Shown: one piece after another, positions 54,975-63,260 of the stretch
How the letters are laid out: each line of letters opens with the position of its first letter
How positions within the stretch are numbered: the stretch's first letter is position 1
NCBI RefSeq assembly: GCF_003425665.1
Contig: NZ_QQRQ01000002.1
Span: forward strand, 1 to 64,000
Direction: 5' to 3'
Length of the DNA: 64,000 nt
Origin: Evtepia gabavorous
GTDB taxonomy: Bacteria; Bacillota; Clostridia; Oscillospirales; Oscillospiraceae
The notes under the pieces: model-generated
What the model was told of the DNA's origin: nothing
Database searches by the model: none
The model's input: the letters and a program-made list of their open reading frames with translations, nothing else
Position numbers and translations under genes: made by a program

Positions 54975-55889
54975 ATGGAGCAAAAGAAAACCCTGGGGCT
55001 GATGACAGTGACCGGGTGCTATGTGCTGTGGGGAATCTTGGCCATTTTCTGGCGCTTTCTGGCCCAGGTAAACTCGGTCTATGTCCTGGCCCAGCGGATC
55101 ATCTGGTCCCTGGTTTTTATGGGGCTGTACCTGCTGTTTACCCGACGGGGGCGGGAGGTTGCGGCGGCTTTCCGAGACCGAAAAACCATGGTCAACTGCC
55201 TGCTGTGCGGGGTTCTCATTACCCTCAACTGGGGTATGTACATCTACGCGGTCAACAGTGGGCATGTGCTCCAGGCCAGCATGGGCTATTTCATTGAGCC
55301 GGTGGCGGTGGGTCTCATCGGGGTCCTTGCCTTTCGGGAAAAACCCAGTCCGGGGGAGAAGGTCACCTTTCTGTGCGCTGGGGCGGGCATCGTGTTTTTG
55401 ACGGTCCGCACAGGGAGCCTGCCTGTGCTGGCCCTGATGGTGGCCATTCCCTTTGCCATTTACGGGGCCCTGAAGAAGAAAATCACCCTGACGGCCCAGA
55501 CTTCGCTGTTTATGGAAACCCTGTGGATGACGCCGCTGGCCCTGGCCTTTTCCGGCTGGTGGACGGCCCACCAGGGGGGCACGGCGGCTGTGCTGGGGGA
55601 TGCGGCCCTGTGGCTGCTGCCGGCCAGCGGGGTGGTGACCTCGGTGCCCCTGCTCCTGTTTAACCTGGGGGTACGGGAGATTCCCTACTACTTTTCAGGC
55701 ATTCTCATGTATATTAACCCCACCCTCCAATTCCTGGTGGGCCTGCTCTACTTTGGAGAGGCGCTGCAGGTGGATCAGCTTATCGCCTTTGTCATCATCT
55801 GGGCGGGCATCAGCGTCACCATGGTGGAGAAGGGGCGGCGGATTCGCCGGGAGAGAGCGGCCTGGAAGGAGGGGGCGTCAGGGGGATAA
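54975..55889 (+). CDS. rarD: RarD-type EamA transporter
   Basis: The 304-residue protein has ten helices in two EamA halves. It carries RarD landmarks such as GCYVLWGILAIFWRFL, LITLNWGMYIYAVNSGHVLQASMGYFIEPV and LLLFNLGVREIPYYFSGILMYINPTLQFLVG. RarD members are linked to chloramphenicol sensitivity, but the real substrate is unknown. It converges on sfsA and overlaps its end by 12 bases. Confidence 0.9.
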   Translation: MEQKKTLGLMTVTGCYVLWGILAIFWRFLAQVNSVYVLAQRIIWSLVFMGLYLLFTRRGREVAAAFRDRKTMVNCLLCGVLITLNWGMYIYAVNSGHVLQASMGYFIEPVAVGLIGVLAFREKPSPGEKVTFLCAGAGIVFLTVRTGSLPVLALMVAIPFAIYGALKKKITLTAQTSLFMETLWMTPLALAFSGWWTAHQGGTAAVLGDAALWLLPASGVVTSVPLLLFNLGVREIPYYFSGILMYINPTLQFLVGLLYFGEALQVDQLIAFVIIWAGISVTMVEKGRRIRRERAAWKEGASGG

Positions 55890-56564
55890 CCGAACGGGCA
55901 CCGCCTCTCCCAGGGTCAGGCTGTCCGGGGTGACGGTACAGCAGCGGGCCAGAACGGCAACCCCCGCCTGGGCCGCCTGGCGCAGAGCTTGTCCAAAGGC
56001 GGGGTGGGTGTGGTCGTTGGGGGCGAAAAAGTCCGCCTGCTCCATTTGAATGACGAAGCATACGGCCCCCTCATAACCTTGGGCCAAACTGTCTGTCAGG
56101 CCGTGGAGATGCTTTATGCCCCGCTGGGTGGGGGCGTCAGGGAAGTAGGCGGCCCCGTCCCTCTCCAGGGTAACCCCCTTGACCTCGACAAAGCCCTTGC
56201 GGGGCCCGGCCTCCCAGTAAAAATCAAAGCGGGAGTCCCCGTGACGGCACTCCGGTTTGAGTAAGGTGAGCTGGGGGACAAAGTGGCCGGCGGCGGCCCA
56301 TTCATAAAAGACCTGATTGGGAGCCTGGGCATCCATGTTGATGAGCCGGGCTCCTTTCTGTACCGCGATGAGGTCATAGGCGGTCTTTCGGTTGGGGTTG
56401 GTGCTCTTGGTCAGCCAGACCTGGGCCCCGGGGAGGAGAAGCTCCCGGCAGCGGCCGGTGTTTTTGACATGGACGGTGATCACTTCCCCCTCCAAAAGGA
56501 CCTGGGCCACAAACCGGTTGGGCCGGGAGAGAAAGACAGCAGAGGTGACGTTGGGGTAATGCAA
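55878..56564 (-). CDS. sfsA: SfsA family DNA/RNA-binding nuclease
   Basis: The 228-residue protein has RPNRFVAQVLLEGEVITVHVKNTGRCRELLLPGAQVWL (OB-like) and a nuclease-like half with DFYWEAGPRKGFVEVKGVTLERDGAAYFPDAPTQRGIKHL (D...E-V-K catalytic pattern). SfsA was named for sugar-fermentation stimulation; some members are nucleases. The TTG at 56564 lies 6 bases after AAAGGAGG; a longer frame has no ribosome site. Its promoter overlaps the glpK leader. Confidence 0.9.
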   Translation of the reverse strand: MHYPNVTSAVFLSRPNRFVAQVLLEGEVITVHVKNTGRCRELLLPGAQVWLTKSTNPNRKTAYDLIAVQKGARLINMDAQAPNQVFYEWAAAGHFVPQLTLLKPECRHGDSRFDFYWEAGPRKGFVEVKGVTLERDGAAYFPDAPTQRGIKHLHGLTDSLAQGYEGAVCFVIQMEQADFFAPNDHTHPAFGQALRQAAQAGVAVLARCCTVTPDSLTLGEAVPVRLSP

Positions 56565-56640
56565 GGGGGACCTCCTTTCGGAAATGGGTGGAAAATGTCC
56601 CACGGACATGCTACACTAAGGAAAAACCGATGGTGAGGGC

Positions 56641-56669
56641 ATCATACCGCAACCGATGGCCCTCGTCAA
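56641..56669 (-). promoter_or_regulatory. Promoter of sfsA
   Basis: On the minus strand TTGACG (56664-56669) and TATGAT (56641-56646) are 17 bp apart. It lies in the 123-base gap shared with the divergent glpK gene. Confidence 0.65.
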
Positions 56670-56687
56670 GAAAGCGGGGCGATTTCG

Positions 56688-58184
56688 ATGACGGACTATC
56701 TCTTGGCGCTGGATCAAGGCACCACCAGCTCCCGGGCGATCCTGTTTACCCGGCAGGGTTCAGTGGTGTCTTCGGCACAGATTCCCTTCTCGCAGTATTA
56801 TCCGCAGCCCGGCTGGGTGGAGCACGATCCTTTGGAGCTGCTGGACAGCCAGCTCCGGGCGGCGGCCCAATGCGTGGCCCAGAGCGGCGTGCGGCCCGGT
56901 CAAATCGCCGGGGTGGGGTTGGCCAACCAGCGGGAAACCGCGCTGATGTGGGAGCGGGAGACCGGCAAGCCGGTGGGGCGCGCCATTGTCTGGCAGTGCC
57001 GGCGGACCGCGGCGTTCTGCACCCAGCTGCGGGAGCAGGGGTATACGGAGGCCATTCGGGCCCGGACCGGGCTGCTGCCGGACGCCTATTTCTCCGGCAC
57101 CAAATACCGGTGGCTGCTGGAGCACACCCCCGGCGCCCGGCGGCGGGCGGAGCGGGGAGAGCTGCTCTGCGGTACGGTGGACAGCTGGCTGCTGTGGAAT
57201 CTCACCGGGGGAAAGGTCCATGCCTCGGACTACTCCAACTGCTGCCGGACCATGCTCTTTGACATTCACCGCCGGTGCTGGGATGAGACCCTGTGCCAGT
57301 TGCTGGACGTTCCCATGGGCTGGCTGCCCCAGCCGGTGGAAAACAGCGGGGACTTGGGAACCATCGCCTCGGGGGTCCCTCATTTGCAGGACCTGGCGGG
57401 GCTCCCCATCCGGGGGGCGGCGGGAGACCAGCAGGCAGCCCTCTTTGGCCAGGGATGCTTTCAGGCGGGACAGCTGAAAAACACCTACGGGACGGGCTGC
57501 TTTACCCTGATGAACACGGGGGAGACCCCGGTGCTGTCGCAAAATGGCCTGCTCACCTGTATTGGATGGGGCCTGGAGGGGAAGACTACCTATATCCTGG
57601 AGGGGAGCGTGTTCAACGCCGGCTCCTCCATTCAGTGGCTGCGGGACGAGCTGGGGATCATCCGGCAGGCCAGCGACTGTGACAGACTGGCTGAACAGGT
57701 GCCGGACAACGGCGGCGTGTACCTGGTCTCCGCCTTTACCGGGCTGGGGGCGCCCCACTGGGACATGTATGCCCGGGGCACGGTGGTGGGACTCACCCGG
57801 GGGACCACCCGGGCCCACCTCTGCCGGGCGGCCCTGGAGGGCATTGCCTACCAGACGGCGGACCTCATTGCCGCCATGGAGCGGGACGCCGGGCGGCCCA
57901 TCCAGTCCCTTCGGGTGGACGGCGGGGCCAGTGTCAGCGATTTTATGATGCAGTATCAGGCCGATCTGCTGGGAGTGCCGGTGGAACGGCCGGCGGTGGT
58001 GGAGACCACCGCCTGGGGCGCGGCCTGCTTGGCGGGCCTGGGCGCGGGACTGTGGCACAGCCCCCAGGAGATTGCCCGGGAGGGGGCGCCGGGCAGGGCT
58101 TACGCGCCCAAAACCGACCGGAGCCGGGAGTATGCCCGCTGGCAAAAAGCCCTGGAGCGGGCCAAAGCGTGGGAGGAGGCGTGA
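56688..58184 (+). CDS. glpK: Glycerol kinase
   Basis: GlpK phosphorylates glycerol. The 498-residue FGGY protein has LALDQGTTSSRAILF, GVGLANQRETALMW, VWQCRRTAAFC, GAAGDQQAALFGQGCF, NTYGTGCFTLMNTG, FTGLGAPHWDMYARGT and RVDGGASVSDFMMQYQADLLG, all standard GlpK blocks. The start at 56688 has only a weak GGGGCGA site. It is followed by pepT, whose start lies 8 bases beyond its stop. Confidence 0.93.
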   Translation: MTDYLLALDQGTTSSRAILFTRQGSVVSSAQIPFSQYYPQPGWVEHDPLELLDSQLRAAAQCVAQSGVRPGQIAGVGLANQRETALMWERETGKPVGRAIVWQCRRTAAFCTQLREQGYTEAIRARTGLLPDAYFSGTKYRWLLEHTPGARRRAERGELLCGTVDSWLLWNLTGGKVHASDYSNCCRTMLFDIHRRCWDETLCQLLDVPMGWLPQPVENSGDLGTIASGVPHLQDLAGLPIRGAAGDQQAALFGQGCFQAGQLKNTYGTGCFTLMNTGETPVLSQNGLLTCIGWGLEGKTTYILEGSVFNAGSSIQWLRDELGIIRQASDCDRLAEQVPDNGGVYLVSAFTGLGAPHWDMYARGTVVGLTRGTTRAHLCRAALEGIAYQTADLIAAMERDAGRPIQSLRVDGGASVSDFMMQYQADLLGVPVERPAVVETTAWGAACLAGLGAGLWHSPQEIAREGAPGRAYAPKTDRSREYARWQKALERAKAWEEA

Positions 58185-58192
58185 GAGAACAG

Positions 58193-59434
58193 ATGACAGC
58201 ATTGGAGCGGTTTTTGAAGTATATTACCTTTGATACCCAGTCCGAGGAGGGGTCGGAGGCGACCCCTTCCACGGAGAAACAGCGGGCGCTGGGCAGGGTT
58301 TTGGCCCGGGAGCTGGCGGAGATGGGCCTGGAAGGGGCCTGCCTGGCGGACAACGGCGCGGTCTATGGGTGGCTCCCGGCCACCCCCGGACGGGAGGACG
58401 TCCCGGTGATTGCCCTCATCGCCCACATGGACACGGCGCCCCGGGTCCCCGGGGGACCGATGAAGGCCCGGGTTGTCTCCTATGAGGGAGGCGTGCTGGT
58501 CCTGAATGAGGAGAAGGGGATTGCCCTGTCTCCGGCGGCGTTTCCCGACTTGCTGGAGCAGGTGGGCAAGCAGCTGGTGGTCACCGACGGGACCACTCTG
58601 CTGGGGGCGGATGACAAGGCCGGCGTGGCGGAGATTTTTGCTGCGGTGGAACGTCTGGTCCGTGACCCGCGGCTGGCCCATGGACGGGTGGCGGTGTGCA
58701 TCACCCCGGATGAGGAGGTAGGCCGGGGGGCGGACTATGTGGACCTGGCGCGGCTGGGCGCCGCGTTTGCCTATACGGTGGACGGGGGTCCGCTGGGGAC
58801 GCTGGAGTATGAGAACTTCAACGCCGCCGCTGGGACGGTTCTCCTCCACGGGGTGAACATCCACCCAGGGGAGGGAAAAAACAAGATGCGGAACGCCTGC
58901 CTGATGGCGGCGCAGTTCATCGCCATGGTACCCCCGGCGGAGGCGCCGGCCCATACGGAGGGATATGAGGGGTTCTATCATCTGTGCGCCATGACCGGGG
59001 ACGAGAGCCAGGCAAGGCTGGAGTGGATCATCCGGGACCATGACCAGGCCCGTTTCGCGGAGAGAAAGGAGACCCTGACCCGGATCGGCGCCTATCTGGA
59101 GAGACAGTATGGGCCCGGTTCCGTGGAGGTTATCCTCACCGACTCCTACTACAATATGAAGGAGCGGATTCTCCCCCACCCCCAGTTGCTGGACTGGGCC
59201 CGGGCGGCCTTTCGTAAGGCGGGGGTGGAGCCCCGGGACGTCCCCATCCGCGGGGGGACCGATGGGGCGCGGCTGAGCTATTTGGGCCTGCCCTGTCCCA
59301 ACCTCTCCACAGGCGGCTATCACTTCCACGGGGTCTATGAGTATATCCCAGTGGAATCTTTGGAAAAAATGACCGAAATGCTGGTGTATCTGCTGACGGG
59401 AATTGATGGAACAAAGAAAAATGGAAAAATTTAA
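58193..59434 (+). CDS. pepT: Peptidase T
   Basis: PepT is a zinc tripeptidase (M20 family). The 413-residue protein has ERFLKYITFDTQS at the start, LIAHMDTAP (first metal His/Asp), LGADDKAGVAEI, CITPDEEVGRGAD (catalytic Glu pair), TVDGGPLG, and PIRGGTDGARLSYLGLPCPNL with GGYHFHGVYEY near the end. The ATG at 58193 gives the start seen in E. coli PepT; a GTG at 58181 directly abuts the ribosome site and overlaps the glpK stop. Confidence 0.93.
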   Translation: MTALERFLKYITFDTQSEEGSEATPSTEKQRALGRVLARELAEMGLEGACLADNGAVYGWLPATPGREDVPVIALIAHMDTAPRVPGGPMKARVVSYEGGVLVLNEEKGIALSPAAFPDLLEQVGKQLVVTDGTTLLGADDKAGVAEIFAAVERLVRDPRLAHGRVAVCITPDEEVGRGADYVDLARLGAAFAYTVDGGPLGTLEYENFNAAAGTVLLHGVNIHPGEGKNKMRNACLMAAQFIAMVPPAEAPAHTEGYEGFYHLCAMTGDESQARLEWIIRDHDQARFAERKETLTRIGAYLERQYGPGSVEVILTDSYYNMKERILPHPQLLDWARAAFRKAGVEPRDVPIRGGTDGARLSYLGLPCPNLSTGGYHFHGVYEYIPVESLEKMTEMLVYLLTGIDGTKKNGKI

Positions 59435-59442
59435 AATGCCTC

Positions 59443-59471
59443 TTGACAAATGGAGGCTTTTTGGGTATACT
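59443..59471 (+). promoter_or_regulatory. Promoter of tRNA cluster
   Basis: A perfect TTGACA (59443-59448) and TATACT (59466-59471) are 17 bp apart, 30 bp before the first tRNA. This is the strongest promoter I see in the window. Confidence 0.8.
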
Positions 59472-59500
59472 AAACATCGCTCGTTACGGCGGGCGGACGC

Positions 59501-59577
59501 GGCGGCATAGCTCAGTTGGCTAGAGCATTCGGTTCATACCCGAAGTGTCACTGGTTCAAATCCAGTTGCCGCTACCA
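59501..59577 (+). tRNA. tRNA-Met (anticodon CAT)
   Basis: A 77-base cloverleaf has acceptor GGCGGCA/TGCCGCT (G-T first pair, as in elongator tRNA-Met), anticodon loop TTCATAC and T-loop TTCAAAT. The CCA end is encoded. Confidence 0.9.
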
Positions 59578-59612
59578 TTGGTTTTGGGAGGGTCACCTCC
59601 CGGAACCAGCCT

Positions 59613-59687
59613 GGCCCGTTGGTCAAGTGGTTAAGACACCGCCCTTTCACGGCGGTAACATGGGTTCGAGTCCCGTACGGGTCACCA
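59613..59687 (+). tRNA. tRNA-Glu (anticodon TTC)
   Basis: A 75-base cloverleaf has acceptor GGCCCGT/ACGGGTC, anticodon loop CTTTCAC and T-loop TTCGAGT. The CCA end is encoded. Confidence 0.92.
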
Positions 59688-59690
59688 TAT

Positions 59691-59766
59691 GGAGGCATAG
59701 CTCAGCTGGTAGAGCGCTCGCCTCACACGCGAGAGGTCACAGATTCGAGTTCTGTTGTCTCCACCA
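59691..59766 (+). tRNA. tRNA-Val (anticodon CAC)
   Basis: A 76-base cloverleaf has acceptor GGAGGCA/TGTCTCC, anticodon stem CTCGC/GCGAG around CTCACAC, and T-loop TTCGAGT. The CCA end is encoded. Confidence 0.9.
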
Positions 59767-59809
59767 AGAAACGTCTTGAAATTCTAAAATTTCAAGACGT
59801 TTCTTTTTT
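59767..59809 (+). terminator. Terminator of tRNA cluster
   Basis: A 17-bp stem (AGAAACGTCTTGAAATT with its complement) begins directly after the tRNA-Val CCA and ends in a T-run. Confidence 0.9.
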
Positions 59810-60116
59810 GTGTCCGTTCCCATTCGGGGCGCTGTGCTGTTATTTGTCCGTGCCATCGAAAGCGCGGCCCTTCTCCTCGGAGAAGGGCCGCGCTTACTTG
59901 GTACACTGGGGGTCAGAGGGATCAGCCGGTGCGGCGCTTCATGGGTAGGGCAATTTTATGGAGTGATATGAAATGATTATTTTGGGGGCCGGGAAGAAAA
60001 GGACGCGGAAGGGCAGATCCTGTCGGGACGGAAGAAATCCCCCTTGACAGGAAGAGAAATTGTGATAAAATAAACAAGTGACGAAAAATAAAACTTTTGC
60101 TTATGGAGGTGAGGGG
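59810..60116. other. Intergenic region tRNA cluster - pseudouridine genes
   Basis: The gap is 307 bases. It holds a perfect 15-bp hairpin (59861-59894; AGCGCGGCCCTTCTC and its complement, CTCG loop) without a T-run, and the psuK promoter. No gene is evident. Confidence 0.5.
60044..60071 (+). promoter_or_regulatory. Promoter of psuK-psuG
   Basis: A perfect TTGACA (60044-60049) and TAAAAT (60066-60071) are 16 bp apart, 45 bp before psuK. Confidence 0.7.
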
Positions 60117-61211
60117 ATGACCCAGCGGGAGCAGCAGATTCTGGACTGGATTACAGAGGACCCGATGATCTCCCAGGAGGCCCTGGCCGAGCGGGCGGGG
60201 ATTACCCGCTCTTCGGTGGCGGTACATATCTCCAACCTGATGAAGAAGGGCCACATTGTGGGCCGGGGTTACATCCTGCCCGCCGGCGGCTACGTGGTGG
60301 TGGCCGGCGCGGTGAATGTGGACATCGGGGGACAGTCCGCCGGCCCGCTGGTGGGGCGGGATTCCAACCCCGGCAAGGTTACGGTGAGCATGGGGGGCGT
60401 GGGGCGGAACATTGCCCACAACCTACGGCTGCTGGGGGTCAAGGTCTCCCTGCTGACGGCGCTGGGAGAGGACCCCCACGCTGGGCAGGTGATGGACTCC
60501 TGCGAGCGGCTGGGGATTGACCTGAGCCGGGCGCTCCACGTGCCGGGGGGGACCACGTCCACCTATCTGTTCCTCAGCGACGAGACGGGGGACATGGCCC
60601 TGGCGGTCTCCGACATGGGAATCTATGAGGAGCTCACCCCTGCTTACTTTGCCCGGCACCAGGGGTACCTCAACGGGGCGGCCCTGGTGGTGGCCGACGC
60701 CAATCTGCCCGCCGGCGCCCTGGCCTACCTGGCCGACCACTGCACCGCGCCGCTGCTGGTGGACCCGGTGTCCACGGTGAAGGCGGAGAAGGTGAGGCCC
60801 ATTCTGGGGAAGCTCCACACCCTCAAGCCCAACCGCATGGAGGCGGAATCCCTTTCCGGGGTGAAGATCACCGACCGGGCCAGCGCCCGCCGTGCGGCGG
60901 AAAAGCTGCTGGAGACCGGTCTGGAGCGGGTGTTTATCTCCCTGGGCGAGGAGGGCGTTTTTGCCGCCGATCACCAACGGGACGTGTGGTTCCCGTGCTG
61001 TCCTGCCCAGATGCACAGCGCCACCGGGGCAGGGGATGCCTTTGCTGCGGCCCTGGGATGGGCATTCCTGGAGGGAAAGGACCTGGCTGACAGCGCCCGG
61101 GCCGCCAACGCCGCGGCGGCCATCGCGGTGGAAGGAGAAAAAACCATCAATCCCGCGCTCTCCGCAGACGCGGTACAGCAGCGGATGCAAGAACAGGAGG
61201 AAAGAATATGA
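60117..61211 (+). CDS. psuK: Pseudouridine kinase-like PfkB protein with N-terminal HTH
   Basis: The 364-residue protein has an N-terminal winged helix (TQREQQILDWITEDPMISQEALAERAGITRSSVAVHISNLMKKGHIVGRGYIL, residues 2-54) and a PfkB kinase. The kinase has VDIGG, GGVGRNIAHNLRLLG, TLKPNRMEAESLSG and the catalytic TGAGDAF near residue 305. HTH-PfkB fusions next to psuG are typical pseudouridine kinases, which convert pseudouridine to its 5'-phosphate. The ATG at 60117 follows GGAGGTGA. It overlaps psuG by 4 bases. Confidence 0.85.
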   Translation: MTQREQQILDWITEDPMISQEALAERAGITRSSVAVHISNLMKKGHIVGRGYILPAGGYVVVAGAVNVDIGGQSAGPLVGRDSNPGKVTVSMGGVGRNIAHNLRLLGVKVSLLTALGEDPHAGQVMDSCERLGIDLSRALHVPGGTTSTYLFLSDETGDMALAVSDMGIYEELTPAYFARHQGYLNGAALVVADANLPAGALAYLADHCTAPLLVDPVSTVKAEKVRPILGKLHTLKPNRMEAESLSGVKITDRASARRAAEKLLETGLERVFISLGEEGVFAADHQRDVWFPCCPAQMHSATGAGDAFAAALGWAFLEGKDLADSARAANAAAAIAVEGEKTINPALSADAVQQRMQEQEERI

Positions 61212-62125
61212 ATCAGTATCTTGACGTGAACCCCGAGGTGGCCCAGGCAGTTGCCCAGGGCAAGCCTGTGGTGGCCCTGGAATCCACCATCATCTCCCAT
61301 GGCATGCCCTATCCCCAGAACGTGGAGACCGCGCTGCAGGTGGAGCGGATCATCCGGGAGAATGGGGCGGTGCCCGCCACCATTGCCGTCCTGGGCGGCC
61401 GGCTGAAGGCGGGTCTGACCAAGGAGGAGATCGAGTACCTGGGCAAGCAGGGCCAGGCAGTGACCAAGGCTTCTCGCCGGGACCTGTCTGTGCTGGTGGC
61501 CCAGGGAGCGGACGGCGCCACCACGGTGACCACCACCATGATGATCGCTCACATGGCAGGTATCAAAATTTTTGCCACCGGGGGAATCGGCGGTGTCCAC
61601 CGGGGGGCGGAGACCACCATGGACATCTCCGCGGACCTGGAGGAGCTGGGCCAGACGGACGTGATGGTGGTCTGCGCCGGCGCCAAGGCCATTCTGGACC
61701 TCCCGCTCACCCTGGAGTATCTGGAGACCAAGGGGGTGCCTGTGCTGGGCTACCAGACCAAGGAGCTGCCCGCCTTCTACACCCGGACCTCTGGCCTGGC
61801 GGTGGACTACCAGGTGAACAGCCCGGAGGAGCTGGCCAAGGTGCTGAAGACCCACCATACCCTGGGACTGAAGGGCGGTATCCTGGTGGCCAACCCCATT
61901 CCCCAGGCCTATTCTATGGACGCCGATGCCATCAACGCCGTTATTGACCAGGCGGTGGCGGAGGCCGACGAAAAGGGCATTCACGGGAAGCAGACCACCC
62001 CCTTCCTGCTGGCAAAGGTGAAGGAGATTACCGGCGGAGACAGCTTGGAGGCGAACATTCAGCTGGTCTTCAACAACGCGAAACTGGCGGCGCAGACCGC
62101 TGTGGCGTACAGTGCCCTTTCCTAA
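61208..62125 (+). CDS. psuG: Pseudouridine-5'-phosphate glycosidase
   Basis: PsuG splits pseudouridine 5'-phosphate into uracil and ribose 5-phosphate. The 305-residue protein shows VVALESTIISHGMPYPQN, GLTKEEIEYL, GGIGGVHRGAETTMDISADL, GAKAILDLPLTLEYLET, ILVANPIP and TPFLLAKVKEITGGDSLEANI. All are family signatures, including the catalytic Lys/Glu region. It overlaps psuK by ATGA and ends at a strong terminator. Confidence 0.95.
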   Translation: MNQYLDVNPEVAQAVAQGKPVVALESTIISHGMPYPQNVETALQVERIIRENGAVPATIAVLGGRLKAGLTKEEIEYLGKQGQAVTKASRRDLSVLVAQGADGATTVTTTMMIAHMAGIKIFATGGIGGVHRGAETTMDISADLEELGQTDVMVVCAGAKAILDLPLTLEYLETKGVPVLGYQTKELPAFYTRTSGLAVDYQVNSPEELAKVLKTHHTLGLKGGILVANPIPQAYSMDADAINAVIDQAVAEADEKGIHGKQTTPFLLAKVKEITGGDSLEANIQLVFNNAKLAAQTAVAYSALS

Positions 62126-62134
62126 AGAGAATCT

Positions 62135-62174
62135 AAAAACAGCCGTTTGGAATGCGTTCCAAACGGCTGTTTTT
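62135..62174. terminator. Bidirectional terminator psuG / LysR gene
   Basis: A perfect 18-bp stem (AAAAACAGCCGTTTGGAA and its complement, TGCG loop) has T-runs on both strands. Confidence 0.9.
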
Positions 62175-62190
62175 GTGTGAGAGGAAGTTG

Positions 62191-63084
62191 TTAAAGAGAA
62201 GGATCTGTTTCCTTCTGGGATTCCGCCACGCAAAAATCGAAAAACCGCTCCACGCTGCCCATGGGGTGAGGGGCGCTTCGGCGGACGATGTAGAAGTCAC
62301 TCTCCTGCACCGGGTGGGTGAGGGGGAGGACCTTTACATCCGGGCGGTGGACAGGCGGGGTGTCCAGCAGGACCGTGATGCCAAAGCCCTGGGCCACCAG
62401 CTCCAAAATGAAGTTGGCGTCCTCCACCTGGTAGGCGATGTGCCACCGGTCCCGGACGGGAGCAAAGAGGCGGTCTACCGGGTCGCGCTGCCCGCTGAGC
62501 CAGGAATAGGTCACGTGGGGGTAGGGGAGGGTTTCCTCTAAGGTCACGGTGTCCTGGCGGGCCAAAGGGTGGTCCAGAGGGACGGCGGCCACCATGGCCC
62601 GGCGCTGGATGGCCGCGTAGACCAGCTGGGGATCGGGGAGGATTTTGGAGCAGAAGCCGATGTCCGCCTTGCCCTGGATCACCGACTGGCAGACCTGGCT
62701 GGACATGCCGGTGGAGAACTCAAAGTCGCAGCCGGGGTTGGCCTGCTTGAACTGGCGGCACAGACGGGTCACGGTGGGGATGATGAGCAGAGGAATGGTC
62801 TGCAGGCGGAGGGTCCCCACCCCCTCCCGCAGCATCTGGAAGTGCCGCAGGCAGCTGTCAGCCAGGGCTACAATCTGCTGGGCTTGGGAGAGCAGGGCGG
62901 CGCCGTACCGGCCCAGGGCAATCCCCCGGCCGCTTTTTTGAAACAGGGAGACCCCCAACTCCTGCTCCAGGGCCGCGATGGCGTGGCTGAGACCGGACTG
63001 TGAGATGTTCAGCCGCTGGGCGGCCCGGCTGTAATGCATCTCCTGGGAGAGGACCAGAAAGTAGCGCAGGTGATCGATGTTCAA
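62191..63084 (-). CDS. LysR-family transcriptional regulator
   Basis: The 297-residue regulator has an N-terminal winged helix (IDHLRYFLVLSQEMHYSRAAQRLNISQSGLSHAIAALEQELGVSLFQKSGRGIAL) and a LysR substrate-binding domain (LRLQTIPLLIIPTVTRL; ADIGFCSKI; LVAQGFGITVLLD). The co-inducer is unknown. The TTG at 63084 lies 8 bases after AAAGGGGG; a GTG two codons upstream abuts that site. It is divergent from the aminotransferase gene, its probable target. Confidence 0.88.
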   Translation of the reverse strand: MNIDHLRYFLVLSQEMHYSRAAQRLNISQSGLSHAIAALEQELGVSLFQKSGRGIALGRYGAALLSQAQQIVALADSCLRHFQMLREGVGTLRLQTIPLLIIPTVTRLCRQFKQANPGCDFEFSTGMSSQVCQSVIQGKADIGFCSKILPDPQLVYAAIQRRAMVAAVPLDHPLARQDTVTLEETLPYPHVTYSWLSGQRDPVDRLFAPVRDRWHIAYQVEDANFILELVAQGFGITVLLDTPPVHRPDVKVLPLTHPVQESDFYIVRRSAPHPMGSVERFFDFCVAESQKETDPSL

Positions 63085-63106
63085 AAAACGCACCCCCTTT
63101 CCAATT

Positions 63107-63112
63107 AGTATA
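63107..63112 (-). promoter_or_regulatory. Extended -10 of LysR gene
   Basis: On the minus strand TGGTATACT gives an extended -10. The -35 region is poor (TTCCTT). It lies in the 176-base divergent region where LysR proteins usually bind. Confidence 0.4.
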
Positions 63113-63260
63113 CCACAATTCATGCGAAAAAGGAATGAGTCTATGGGGTTCTGTGCCTTGATTTTCCAGCGGGCGGGGGGTTCAATAGAGGAGAGAAGAG
63201 CAAGTGCTTCCCGGCGGGGCGCTCTGTGCGGAAGCTCCAGGGCCGGGGGAGGAGGACGAC

